A stretch of 64,000 nucleotides of DNA, taken from assembly GCF_018219455.1 (NCBI RefSeq), contig NZ_CP056122.1:1240001-1304000 (forward strand), in the 5' to 3' direction. Below the pieces are notes generated by a model. The model searched no databases. It saw only the letters and a program-made list of their open reading frames with translations, and was not told the origin of the DNA. The DNA is from Moritella sp. 5 (GTDB lineage: Bacteria > Pseudomonadota > Gammaproteobacteria > Enterobacterales > Moritellaceae). Within the stretch, counting starts at the first letter, position 1. Every line of letters starts with the position of its first letter. Made by a program: the position numbers and the translations under genes. Positions 55,484 to 64,000 of the stretch are shown here, piece after piece.

Positions 55484-56632
55484 ATGACATCATTATTTAA
55501 TGAACAACCGACGATTTCAATTCGTCGCAGTAACAGCCCGCGTAAAGCAGTGAAAACCAGTAGTGAGGTACAGCTTGATTTAAGAGGCTCTGAAAAGTTA
55601 ATCGCTCAATTAGCGAATTATAACAATCCAATCTTAAAAGAATGCAGTGAATTATTGGGTATTTTGGCAAGTGTCGAAAGGCAAACCTCACCTTTAGATA
55701 TTAATGCCTTTCGTCAACAATTGCTGGATGGTATCGCAGACTTTAAACGCAAAGGGCTGTTTTTAGATTATCACCCTAGTGTGATTGAAAAGGTTTGCTT
55801 TATATTATGCGCGGCGTTTGATGAATTGATCTTGTATACCTCGTGGGGCGAAGTGGCTCGTTGGGAAAATCATTCATTACTCAGTAAGGTCTTTAGCCAG
55901 CGTAATGGTGGTGAGGTTTTCTTCCAACTGCTTGAACAAGCAAGCCGTCAACCTGCAAAGCTGGTGGACTTCTTAGAGCTTCAATATGTGTTGATCATGC
56001 TCGGTTTTTTAGGCAAGTATCGTCATGATAATCGCCAGAAAATGAATGAGTTACAGTCTGAACTTTACAGTATGATCCGACACTACCGTAGCGAATCTAT
56101 ACTGGAACCGCCAACGCCGATTTCGATGCCGGAAACAACCTCGCCTTGGCGATTTATCAGTGCGGTTAAATTATCTTGGATTGGCGTATTATTAATCATC
56201 AGTACGTATTGTTTTTCAGAATTTTGGTATGACCAGCGTAGTCAATCAACCTTAATCGCATTTAGCTCGTTGGATATGGCTGGTTTTACCAATAGCACGA
56301 ATAACGATGATTTGATTTACATGAGTACGCCTGAAGACTTAGGCATTGAAGTGCAAGAAGCTGTGAGCGTGAAACCAGCTGCGCTTATTGATACGATCTC
56401 ATGGAATATCGTCGTTGCGAATTTTGCGACGAAAGCCAGCGCTGTGCGGTTAGAAAAAGACATACAAGCTATTGGGTATAAAGTGGTATTAAACGAAGTG
56501 CCTACCGGTGTGGAATTATTTATTCCGAACAATCGCGATTTAGCAAAGGCGAAACTTTTAAAAAATGAAATTAATGCTCGCTTTGGATTAAATGCAGTTA
56601 TACGCCGTAGTAATAAGGTAGATGATAAATAA
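55484..56632 (+). CDS. tssL: T6SS inner-membrane protein TssL (DotU) with a C-terminal SPOR-like domain
   Basis: Cytoplasmic DotU domain plus single-helix anchor of the TssJLM complex. The 382 residues include NPILKECSELLGILASVERQ, FILCAAFDELILYTSWG, the LLSKVFSQRNGGEVFFQLLE block and VLIMLGFLGKYR, then a helix about 223-243 (SAVKLSWIGVLLIISTYCF). Beyond it is a periplasmic extension whose end (about 305-378: SWNIVVANFATKASAVRLEK through GLNAVIRR) follows the SPOR pattern of a WNIVVANF-type strand, helix, strand, helix, strand. SPOR domains bind denuded peptidoglycan, so the tail may anchor the complex in the wall. GGGGG precedes the start. The tssL stop overlaps the tssM ATG. Confidence 0.9.
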   Translation: MTSLFNEQPTISIRRSNSPRKAVKTSSEVQLDLRGSEKLIAQLANYNNPILKECSELLGILASVERQTSPLDINAFRQQLLDGIADFKRKGLFLDYHPSVIEKVCFILCAAFDELILYTSWGEVARWENHSLLSKVFSQRNGGEVFFQLLEQASRQPAKLVDFLELQYVLIMLGFLGKYRHDNRQKMNELQSELYSMIRHYRSESILEPPTPISMPETTSPWRFISAVKLSWIGVLLIISTYCFSEFWYDQRSQSTLIAFSSLDMAGFTNSTNNDDLIYMSTPEDLGIEVQEAVSVKPAALIDTISWNIVVANFATKASAVRLEKDIQAIGYKVVLNEVPTGVELFIPNNRDLAKAKLLKNEINARFGLNAVIRRSNKVDDK

Positions 56633-59600
56633 TGAAAAAAATAACATTAAAAATAGCGTGTTTACTCATTGCGCTAGCGTTATTGATTTGTACTGGACTT
56701 AGCTGGATATACCTCCCAACCTTAGATGAAGGGGATAAATTATTAAGGCTGGTGGTTACTATTTCTGGTGGGTCTTTGATTACGATAGCTCTCGTGATTG
56801 CGGTTTGGCAACACCTGCGTGAAGAAAAATCGGCTGTTCACGAGCAAGTTATTTTATTTAAACAAGATGTGAAAGTCATTAATTCACTGTTTAAGTCAGC
56901 AGTTATAAAGTTGAAAGGGCATAAGGGTAGTAAGCTTAGTAGTTTGTATGAATTGCCTTGGTATGTTTTGATTGGAGGTGAAGATGATGCTAAAAGTAGC
57001 TTACTACATCAAAATAACCTAGAACCGGTTAACTATCGTGATCGTGATAAAAGTGAAAAGTCACAATATATGCGGTTTTGGAGTAATGAAAACATGGTGG
57101 TTATTGAAGTCGACCACAGATTATTCGATCGAGACGGTATTGATGACGCGTTGTGGCGTGTGTTTGCTCAGCAATTAATGAAATACCGCCCTCGTCAAGC
57201 AGTCAATGGCGTGTTAGTCGCGATTAGCTGTGAGCGATTATTAACGGGGGATAAAAAAGAACGTTTATCCCTTAGCTCAAATTTACAAGATGCTATTTTA
57301 ACACTCGGCGAACATTGTGGGTTAGCGCTGCCTGTTTATACATTATTCACGAAGTCAGATACGATTTCTGATTTTGTTGAGTTTTTCTCGAGTAACTCGG
57401 GATGCGATATCGATCGACCTTTGGGGATTACGTTTCCAAACACGGATGACCATCGATTTGAAGTCAGCATGTTTGAGCTGGAATGTCAGAAATTACTCGA
57501 TGTGTTAGCTCAGCAGCAATTCCAATCATTACGAGAAACACGTCAAGAGGATGCGCATTCTGTAGTTGCACTCCCTTATCAGTTACGTCTTTTCTTTGAG
57601 CAAGTTACCGAGTTCTTAGAGGGAATAAGTCGGGAAAACCGGGTTCGAGATGTTGTGTGGTTAAGAGGCATGTATTTATGTTCGACACAGCAAGGTGGCA
57701 ACTGTCACGATTTACTGACACAACTTGTTGCTAGCAGCAGTGCGTTTAATGCCAATACGACAAGAGAACAATTATCTGGTCGTAAGCAGTTGTTCTCAAC
57801 GAATATATTACAGCAGACTGTATTACCTGAATCGAGTATTGTTGGTGTTAACCAGGTGCGTCATTATAGTTACCTTGCATCGCGAATATCGATGATGTTA
57901 GGTTTTATCGGGATGATTGTTGTACTTGGCTTACTGTTGCGCGATAACTGGAATAAAGATGAGGATTATCGAAACCATGCGGTTACTCAATTAGCATTGT
58001 ACCAGCAAGACATGGAACGATTACGTAATACTAACGTTGGTTTTGAAGATATTATTCCAGTGTTAAATGAATTGCGCCTGGTGGTTGAAGAAGGGCGTAA
58101 ACCTACGCCTTTGTATCAACGTATCAGTGTTAATCAGCCTAAAACGACGGAGCAAATCTACTTGAGCTATGAAGCACAATTACAGATGTTCTTGCTGCCT
58201 CAGTTGGTTGAAGTATTAAGCAGTGAACTGTATGTATATGTTAATTTAGGTAATTCTAGCAAGATATTTGAAGTGCTGCGTTATTATCAAATGTTGTTTG
58301 ATAAGCAACGTTTAGACATGACTGAATTATTAGCTTATTTGGTTGAAACGCTAAATGAACAAGGTGATATTTCGCTGGATAATATAGAAACGTTGACCAT
58401 GTTAATGGAAGATTTATTCAGTAGTGATTATGAGCAGGTACTTGTTCCAAGTGATGATTTGATTTCGGTGGCAACGCAAAATTTAGAAGGTTTATCACCA
58501 GAACGGCTGATTTACACCCGTATAAAATCACTTCCTGAATACCGTAATCGCGTTGATACGCGTCGTCAATTAGGGGATAAGTTTGATGTGCTATTTCAAT
58601 TTAAAGCCGGATTTAATGGTTATTTATTGCCTGAGTTATTTACTCGTCAGGGACAAGCAAATATCGATCTGAGTGCGAAATCAAGGTTACTTAAAAAGCA
58701 GCTAAATGAATTTAAAAGTATTCAAGGTGATATGTCGGGTGCGTCTATTTCTGAGCTTGTAGATCTGAGTAAGAAGGTACAGCGTCTGTATTATGCGGAT
58801 TACATATATCAGTGGAAAGAACTTATTAACCACATCGAAGTGAAACCATTTAATACGATCGATGATCTTGCTTATGCGGTTAAAACTGCGCGTTCACCCG
58901 CCAGTAGCCCGATTATTGATGTGCTTGATGCATTAATTGTTAATACTACCCTGGCTAAAAATGCTGAGGGTGCACCTAACGCAAAGGCTGTCGGTAAATT
59001 AGGCTTGAAAAAAACGGCATCGGTATTGAAAAAAGTTGAAAAAGTTAATCGCTTTGGGGGTGATAAGTTATTACGTTTACAGCCTTCGTATGTTGTTAAT
59101 GAGGCGTTTAGCCCTTATTCAATATTCATGGCGAGCAAAGGTAAAACAACACCCGTAGATGAATTGATGGCTGAATTAGATCAATTGAATACGTATTTTG
59201 ATACTGCGTTATCAAGTGGCGATCCAAGCCGTGCGTTATATCAGTATGCACAAGATCATGCGTCAGGCAGCCAAGATATATTGGTTAATTTCCGTCGCCA
59301 ATCAAGTAGCTCGCCGAACCAGGTGGCAAGCTGGATTAAATCCTTGTACGCGCAGTCATGGAAGAGTGTGATCAACGGCAGTGCAGAACATGTTAATCAG
59401 CAATGGAAAGAGCAAGTACATGGGTTTTATCGTCAAGCGGTTGAAGGACGTTTCCCATTCTTGTTAACAGGGCGCGGCGAAGTTGCCATTGATGATTTTG
59501 CATTGATGTTCAAGCCTGAAGGACGTATAGATAAGTTCGTCAGTGAAGTGCTTCATCCCTTTACGTATTGGGATAATGGCACTTTAAAATTGGCTGAATT

Positions 59601-60087
59601 TGATGGTGAAAAGCTGCCAATTAATGCGAAAAGCTTACAGCAACTTAAACAGGCAAAAACGATTCGAGAGTTGTTCTTCGGTGCATCAGGGCAAGAGCTA
59701 GCGATGACGTTGAAATTAAAAGCGAGTTCGATGAGTACCTCTGTGACGCAATTTAATATCATGGAAACAGAAAACATATTCTCGTATCGCCATGGCCCTC
59801 GATTATGGCAAAGCATTGCATGGCCATCAATCGGTGAAGATGATTACATGTCGGTGAACTTCTTTAGTGGTGATAACCGTGTCGCGAGTAAGTCATATTC
59901 AGGGCAATGGGCACTGTTCAGAGCCTTGTTTGATGGGCGTACCAGTGCAACGGGTGATCGACGCATTAAGAAATTAACCTATAAGCTTAATAATGAGAAT
60001 ATCGTCTTACAATATAGTCTGAGAGGTAGTAACCAAATATTTGATAAGTCTTTGTTTACCCGCTTTGGTTTACCTGCGCGTTTATAA
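56632..60087 (+). CDS. tssM: T6SS inner-membrane protein TssM (IcmF)
   Basis: Large channel-like component of the membrane complex. The 1151 residues begin with two helices (about 8-28 and 38-62), a cytoplasmic IcmF domain, a third helix (about 410-432, ISMMLGFIGMIVVLGLLLRD) and a long periplasmic part that contacts TssJ. The expected Walker A site reads LIGGEDDAKSSLL: the last conserved glycine is alanine, so nucleotide binding is doubtful, as in some other TssM proteins. The C-terminal domain ends GQWALFRALFDGRTSATGDR, typical of the family. Confidence 0.94.
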   Translation: MKKITLKIACLLIALALLICTGLSWIYLPTLDEGDKLLRLVVTISGGSLITIALVIAVWQHLREEKSAVHEQVILFKQDVKVINSLFKSAVIKLKGHKGSKLSSLYELPWYVLIGGEDDAKSSLLHQNNLEPVNYRDRDKSEKSQYMRFWSNENMVVIEVDHRLFDRDGIDDALWRVFAQQLMKYRPRQAVNGVLVAISCERLLTGDKKERLSLSSNLQDAILTLGEHCGLALPVYTLFTKSDTISDFVEFFSSNSGCDIDRPLGITFPNTDDHRFEVSMFELECQKLLDVLAQQQFQSLRETRQEDAHSVVALPYQLRLFFEQVTEFLEGISRENRVRDVVWLRGMYLCSTQQGGNCHDLLTQLVASSSAFNANTTREQLSGRKQLFSTNILQQTVLPESSIVGVNQVRHYSYLASRISMMLGFIGMIVVLGLLLRDNWNKDEDYRNHAVTQLALYQQDMERLRNTNVGFEDIIPVLNELRLVVEEGRKPTPLYQRISVNQPKTTEQIYLSYEAQLQMFLLPQLVEVLSSELYVYVNLGNSSKIFEVLRYYQMLFDKQRLDMTELLAYLVETLNEQGDISLDNIETLTMLMEDLFSSDYEQVLVPSDDLISVATQNLEGLSPERLIYTRIKSLPEYRNRVDTRRQLGDKFDVLFQFKAGFNGYLLPELFTRQGQANIDLSAKSRLLKKQLNEFKSIQGDMSGASISELVDLSKKVQRLYYADYIYQWKELINHIEVKPFNTIDDLAYAVKTARSPASSPIIDVLDALIVNTTLAKNAEGAPNAKAVGKLGLKKTASVLKKVEKVNRFGGDKLLRLQPSYVVNEAFSPYSIFMASKGKTTPVDELMAELDQLNTYFDTALSSGDPSRALYQYAQDHASGSQDILVNFRRQSSSSPNQVASWIKSLYAQSWKSVINGSAEHVNQQWKEQVHGFYRQAVEGRFPFLLTGRGEVAIDDFALMFKPEGRIDKFVSEVLHPFTYWDNGTLKLAEFDGEKLPINAKSLQQLKQAKTIRELFFGASGQELAMTLKLKASSMSTSVTQFNIMETENIFSYRHGPRLWQSIAWPSIGEDDYMSVNFFSGDNRVASKSYSGQWALFRALFDGRTSATGDRRIKKLTYKLNNENIVLQYSLRGSNQIFDKSLFTRFGLPARL

Positions 60088-60753
60088 ATGATGACGGACG
60101 CGATAAACGGTCGACTTGCTTCTCGTTTTACAGTGATCAAATTACTGTCATCGACGACATGGTTGGTTCGAGATCGCGAATCTGCTTCAGCATCAGAGTA
60201 TATGGTGCTGAAGCGAGCAGATCCCATTGCAATGAAACGAGAGTTGCTCTGTTTAGCTGACTGCCATTCGTATTACATTCGTCCTGTAAGGGAGTATTTA
60301 AAGTCGGAAAATTTATTATTGATGCCATTCATTGAAGGGGAGTCATTACTCTCTTTTAGTGTGCATCAAACAAGTGAATTTCTGCTACTTGTACCACAGA
60401 TAGTGCGTGCGATTATGGCGATGCATGCGCAAGGTTGGGTGCATGGCGATATTAAGCCATCAAATGTTATTTATAATGTGAATAAAGGTGAAATATCGTT
60501 AATTGATTGTGGCTCTGCATTACAGTCTGGTACGACATTATCGAACTTGTCATCATGGCAAGTGACCCCTGGTTTTTGTTCCGCAGATCGTTATGAACAG
60601 TCGCACATCGTGGTGCCTCAGGATGATTGGTATGCTTTTTATCAGTGGTTATTGCAGTTGTATAATTCGGATTTAACCTTGCCAGAACAGCTGTTATTAA
60701 CACGCTGGCTTAATTGGCTTATCAAAATGAAAGATAAGCCGAATGCCGATTAG
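60088..60753 (+). CDS. Small Ser/Thr protein kinase of the T6SS cluster (PpkA/Stk-like)
   Basis: A 221-residue kinase-domain protein directly after tssM with no gap. Visible are the lysine strand YMVLKRADPIAMKREL, hinge region LLLMPFIEGESLLSF, catalytic loop VHGDIKPSNVIYN (HGD in place of HRD) and the metal motif IDCGSA (DCG in place of DFG). The Gly-rich loop is weak and there is no membrane or sensor extension as in PpkA. It should phosphorylate TagH or another T6SS part. No PppA-type phosphatase is found in the window, so the off-switch lies elsewhere or is absent. Confidence 0.82.
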   Translation: MMTDAINGRLASRFTVIKLLSSTTWLVRDRESASASEYMVLKRADPIAMKRELLCLADCHSYYIRPVREYLKSENLLLMPFIEGESLLSFSVHQTSEFLLLVPQIVRAIMAMHAQGWVHGDIKPSNVIYNVNKGEISLIDCGSALQSGTTLSNLSSWQVTPGFCSADRYEQSHIVVPQDDWYAFYQWLLQLYNSDLTLPEQLLLTRWLNWLIKMKDKPNAD

Positions 60754-60803
60754 CAGTTAAGAGCAAGTAAAAAATTATTCTATTCTTCATTGCTATTTTA
60801 AAA

Positions 60804-61100
60804 TTACCCACCAATTAACACTGTTGGCATCCCCATGATAATGGTCCCTCCATGGGCGGTGGTATCCCCCATTCTTGCCGCAGGTTTACTGTTGATTAAA
60901 ACCGTTGCACTGCCTTTTACTACACTGTCTGGTGGGCCAACACACATACATATTTGTCCTACGGTCGCCGCGGGTAAATTACCGATTAATACGGTTGTAG
61001 GCAGAGGTAGCAGCGGCCCGCCAACATGTGGGATCGGGACTAATGCGGGAGTTTGCATAGGGCATACATGCATGTCGGTCGCGCGTGCTGCTGGTAACAT
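60804..61100 (-). CDS. T6SS spike-tip PAAR-domain protein
   Basis: A 98-residue single-domain protein that sharpens the VgrG tip. It shows the PAAR repeats: LPAARATDMHVCPM, GGPLLPLPTTVLIGNLPAAT and INSKPAARMGDTTAHGGTII, with His/Cys residues suitable for the zinc site. It lacks N- or C-terminal effector extensions. It is the last gene of the vgrG cassette and ends convergently 51 bases from the kinase gene. Confidence 0.92.
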   Translation of the reverse strand: MLPAARATDMHVCPMQTPALVPIPHVGGPLLPLPTTVLIGNLPAATVGQICMCVGPPDSVVKGSATVLINSKPAARMGDTTAHGGTIIMGMPTVLIGG

Positions 61101-61101
61101 A

Positions 61102-61671
61102 TTATTCTCCTAATTGACCATTGCCACCCTGGGCAATATGCAATCCAAGTTTAAAATAGTGTTCATATCGTTCTGTGGCATGTTCGCCATCGGGCAGGGC
61201 TGCGATTAAGTTAACTGCGCCTGCTACAGCTTGTGAATATAAGTACTCAGGCGGCTGAACAATGGGCTCGCTCGGAGCTGTCATGCTACCACCACTCCAG
61301 AATGCAGCCTGAGCAACCCAACCAGCACCGGTTTGTAAGTCTGCCTTTTTTGCCATCTCTTCGGCAAATCGACGTGCTGTTTCATCGGGTTCATGAACCC
61401 ATGCCTTGGCAGAACGAATTGCATTGGCTTCGTTTTCATTCCAGTCGCTACGTTGACTTGCGCAGCAACATGCCCACCAGATTGCTTCTCGGACGGGTAA
61501 TGCATGCGCAAGGAATAAGGCGGTATCGGCAAAGAGTTCAGCTGCAATGGCCATATCTATGACTGCTGCGGGTGTGAGATGTTGCGCTGCGAGAGCGGTT
61601 ATTTCATCACTTGCTTCATACAAAGATAAAATGTCTTGTGCATGCTGGTGTGGGATCTTTAAATAATGCAT
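61102..61671 (-). CDS. Uncharacterised protein between VgrG and PAAR
   Basis: A 189-residue, largely helical, soluble protein without signal peptide or toxin motif that I can recognise. Conserved-looking stretches are HLTPAAVIDMAIAAELFADT, LFLAHALPVREAIWWACCCA and NAIRSAKAWVHEPDETARRF, which recall small uncharacterised families found beside VgrG (possibly the one called DUF6931; from memory, unverified). Its ATG overlaps the vgrG stop (TAATG) and its stop is 1 base from the PAAR start, so it is translated with both. A loading adaptor for PAAR or an effector is plausible; neither is shown. Confidence 0.75.
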   Translation of the reverse strand: MHYLKIPHQHAQDILSLYEASDEITALAAQHLTPAAVIDMAIAAELFADTALFLAHALPVREAIWWACCCASQRSDWNENEANAIRSAKAWVHEPDETARRFAEEMAKKADLQTGAGWVAQAAFWSGGSMTAPSEPIVQPPEYLYSQAVAGAVNLIAALPDGEHATERYEHYFKLGLHIAQGGNGQLGE

Positions 61672-63677
61672 TAGTTTACCTTTGTGATCGCGCCCTGTAT
61701 TTGAACCATGGCACCTGCTTTAACTTGTGTCATTGCACTGCCATTTATGCCGACAAGTGCACCTTTAATATCTGTTTTTGCTTTACTTTCGACGGTGACG
61801 ATAGTGGCTTTGAGGGTCGCACTGCCTTGTCCTTCGATGGCGACCTGTGGGCCGGCTATTTTTATACCGCTTGGACTTATTTCGATACTGCTGCCCCCAA
61901 CGGATAACTTTATTTTTGTTTTACCTTTTAATTCAATTGTCTGACCATCAATCTTGATCGCAGAAGTTGCACTCATGTTGGAATTTTTACCTGCATCTAA
62001 ACTGATGTTCGCATCTGACGCTATATTAGTATCTTTTACAGATTTAGTTGATAAGGCATCTTTACTTTCCAGGTTTGTCGCTTCTTTACTACTGATATTT
62101 ATTGTTTTTTCGACGGTTAATAACGACGTGCCAGTGACGGTCTTTTTGTTATTTTGCTTTACATTGATTGTCAGATCTTTTTCGGCTTGTAAAAAGATTT
62201 CTTCTTTGTCTTTTTTGTCTTCGAATCTGAGTTCATTCGCAGTACTGGCATTACCTTTCGGCGTGCTTCTGGTTTTGATCCCTGATTGTGTTGCTGTACT
62301 GTAGGGCGGTTTGTTCTTCCCTGTGTAGATAGAACCACAAACAACAGGGCGGTCAGGATCGCCATCAATAAAGTTAATTAATACTTCGTCACCAACACGA
62401 GGAATAAATTGCACGCCAAATCCGTTACTGGCTGTGGCTTGCGAAACGGGTACCCAGCACGAGCTTTTTTCGTCTTTTTTACCTTGTAGGTCCCAATGAA
62501 AGTGGATTTTAATTCGTCCTTGTTTGTCTTGATTGGTTTCTTCTCCACTTGGCCCGGTGACTTCTGCACTTTGTACACTGTGGATTTGTGGTTTTGGCAA
62601 GAAGGGTGGACGCCATAAAATGGATGCAGGCATACATTGAAATGTATTAGTGTATTCGGTTTTATGACCACTTTCTGTTGCTGAGAAGTGATGTTGTGCT
62701 TGTGTTACCACGTATTCTTGATTGTGCTCACTGTCACTGTGGTCAGTTAGTGTAAAACGCAATCCAGCCCCTAATGCCGGGATGGATGATTGTGCCGTAA
62801 TATTTATTTTTTGTGTATCGATGCTTTCCATTTGGCGCTTAGCTGAATCTCTGATGGTATTTTTATCGCTATGTCCCTGACCAAAAAAGTATTGTGTTAA
62901 GGCATTATTTTTAACGCTATTGGTCGTTGTCCTATTACCACTCGACAGGCATTCGGCGAGTTCGGCATTGTGATCGCCAAGTGATAATTTGCTCACGCCA
63001 AGGATACTACGTACGTGCCAATGTATGATGGCGTGTGTTTTATCTTTCGCACCTGTAATAAACGGAATTTTGCTGTTATCTAGATTTGCAAAGTCTTGAT
63101 TGTTATCTCCGATGATAATACACGGCTGATTCCCGTTATGATCACTGTGATAATGCCAGCCTTCACTTGCCATCATTCGTCTTAAGAAATCGTAATCGTT
63201 TTCGTTAAATTGGATACAATAGGTGTGCTTACTGCCTGCACTACGCATTGATAGTTTGAAATAGCTTTTTAAACCGGAGTCGGACAAGACTTTTTCAATG
63301 ATTTGTTTACTGGTCATGTCTTGGAAAGTACGACTCGATACGCGATAGTTAAATACGGACAATGGATCTATCGCTTCGATACGGTAGGTGTAAAGTGCTT
63401 TTGCAGGATCAAAACTGAGACTTTCTATCGATGAGACTAATGCATGAAAACGGCGCGCTTCTTTTCTGTTTCCTTCGAGACCCGGTGAGTAGCTGAGATC
63501 AATCGCTTTGCCTAATAAGGATTCTGATATCTTGTCTTTGGATATTAATACTGCGGCATAATCGGAACGTGAAAATATCTGCTCTGTAACGGTTAAGTTG
63601 GTGACAATATAAGGGCCTTTACCGTCTAACTTAGCCAGTGTTGGCCTGTGTTTTTGAGTATATGCTGAAGCTGTCAT
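61671..63677 (-). CDS. vgrG: T6SS spike protein VgrG (TssI)
   Basis: Trimeric cell-puncturing spike. The 668 residues hold a gp27-like base (VTEQIFSRSDYAAVLISKDK, GLEGNRKEARRFHALVSSIE, FNENDYDFLRRMMASEGWHY), a gp5 OB-fold (GRIKIHFHWDLQGKKDEKSS, CWVPVSQATASNGFGVQFIP, RVGDEVLINFIDGDPDRPVV) and a beta-helix needle with short repeats (SSIEISPSGIKIAGPQVAIE). It ends with a simple ITKVN tail, so there is no fused effector domain. It is transcribed towards the core T6SS cluster on the other strand with its own presumed promoter at 63678-63840. Confidence 0.95.
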   Translation of the reverse strand: MTASAYTQKHRPTLAKLDGKGPYIVTNLTVTEQIFSRSDYAAVLISKDKISESLLGKAIDLSYSPGLEGNRKEARRFHALVSSIESLSFDPAKALYTYRIEAIDPLSVFNYRVSSRTFQDMTSKQIIEKVLSDSGLKSYFKLSMRSAGSKHTYCIQFNENDYDFLRRMMASEGWHYHSDHNGNQPCIIIGDNNQDFANLDNSKIPFITGAKDKTHAIIHWHVRSILGVSKLSLGDHNAELAECLSSGNRTTTNSVKNNALTQYFFGQGHSDKNTIRDSAKRQMESIDTQKINITAQSSIPALGAGLRFTLTDHSDSEHNQEYVVTQAQHHFSATESGHKTEYTNTFQCMPASILWRPPFLPKPQIHSVQSAEVTGPSGEETNQDKQGRIKIHFHWDLQGKKDEKSSCWVPVSQATASNGFGVQFIPRVGDEVLINFIDGDPDRPVVCGSIYTGKNKPPYSTATQSGIKTRSTPKGNASTANELRFEDKKDKEEIFLQAEKDLTINVKQNNKKTVTGTSLLTVEKTINISSKEATNLESKDALSTKSVKDTNIASDANISLDAGKNSNMSATSAIKIDGQTIELKGKTKIKLSVGGSSIEISPSGIKIAGPQVAIEGQGSATLKATIVTVESKAKTDIKGALVGINGSAMTQVKAGAMVQIQGAITKVN

Positions 63678-63842
63678 AATAGACCTTCGTTACTATTTTT
63701 TACCATGCGATGCTTACTATTTGTTATATCAATTCGCACTAAATCCTAACATAAGAAAAAATAATGCAGGATTGCTTTTATGTAAGCGTTTGTGAGCGTT
63801 GTACCTTGTGGGTAAAGGGAGCAGTGCTGTATTTTTGATACG

Positions 63843-63869
63843 AAAAAAGGAAGCATTTCTGCTTCCTTT
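63843..63869 (-). terminator. Rho-independent terminator of the glutaredoxin gene
   Basis: On the minus strand, AAAGGAAGCA, GAAA loop and TGCTTCCTTT are followed by a T-run (the A run at 63843-63848 of the plus strand). It lies 70 bases beyond the glutaredoxin stop. Confidence 0.85.
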
Positions 63870-63938
63870 GATGACGAATCATTGCATGTGAGTATGGCTA
63901 TTCGTTAGTGTCTTATCCGATAATATTAAATCGAATGA

Positions 63939-64000
63939 TTAAGCGAAGTGCTTATCTAATTCTTCGCTACCACCGATATGTTTACCACCGATAAATATTT
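63939..64000 (-). CDS. Glutaredoxin, C-terminal end only
   Basis: The last 62 bases encode, on the minus strand, IFIGGKHIGGSEELDKHFA and a stop. This is the C-terminal glutathione-binding segment of a small dithiol glutaredoxin. The active-site CPYC part lies outside the window. Assignment rests on this short but characteristic tail. Confidence 0.8.
   Translation of the reverse strand, partial: IFIGGKHIGGSEELDKHFA

Noticed and set aside
60835-61113. Plus-strand 92-aa frame opposite the PAAR gene
   Set aside because: It is a mirror frame of the PAAR repeats, and the minus strand carries the recognisable protein and the operon context.
1-64000. CRISPR arrays, insertion sequences and prophage genes
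   Set aside because: No evenly spaced direct repeats, transposase-like frames or phage structural genes other than the T6SS sheath and spike homologues were seen.

Overview
The window looks like the chromosome of a marine gammaproteobacterium of the Vibrio/Shewanella/Moritella type, most likely Moritella. That placement rests on overall protein character, a vibriolysin-type M4 protease, a VieB-like regulator, the NsrR/alternative oxidase pair and moderate-to-low G+C. It is an inference from family resemblance, not from a search.

Region 1 (1-19.4 kb) is a maltose/maltodextrin regulon. A chemoreceptor, cut by the window edge, is followed by malK divergent from malE-malF-malG. The activator malT is divergent from malP-malQ-glgB. 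Both divergent intergenic regions carry several GGATGA/GGAGGA motifs, which match the MalT core box, and the malK/malE region also has a CRP-like site. Between malG and malT lies a 2 kb patch of debris: a decayed second copy of the malG end with its terminator, a truncated D-Ala-D-Ala dipeptidase, a truncated GNAT acetyltransferase, and two small uncharacterised genes, one with an immunity-protein look.

Region 2 (19.5-36.2 kb) is a mosaic of short units. These are an OmpA-family protein; a response regulator with TPR repeats; NsrR divergent from an alternative oxidase with two tandem NsrR-type operators; a B12 unit (cobalamin riboswitch, btuFCD-like importer and a divergent adenosyltransferase-like gene); tRNA-Arg(CCT); a LysR regulator divergent from a monooxygenase and a nitroreductase; an M24 peptidase; an M4 metalloprotease with PPC and chitin-binding-like tails; and a cupin/Gfa pair with a perfect 11-1-11 palindrome upstream. 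An A/T-rich stretch of about 0.8 kb follows.

Region 3 (36.2-63.7 kb) is a complete type VI secretion system: tssA, hcp, tssB, tssC, a second tssC-like gene, tssE, F, G, H(clpV), then tagH(FHA), tssJ, K, L, M and a small Ser/Thr kinase. On the opposite strand are vgrG, an uncharacterised 189-aa gene and PAAR. The most unusual part is a tightly packed four-gene module set inside the T6SS operon, between clpV and tagH: a Ddl-like ATP-grasp ligase, a fusion of two periplasmic sensor modules to a 12-helix MFS transporter, and two different periplasmic binding proteins. TssL also carries a SPOR-like tail. Three strong RNA hairpins or palindromes sit after hcp, tssC and clpV and probably set the expression ratio along the operon. 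The window ends in the 3' end of a glutaredoxin gene.
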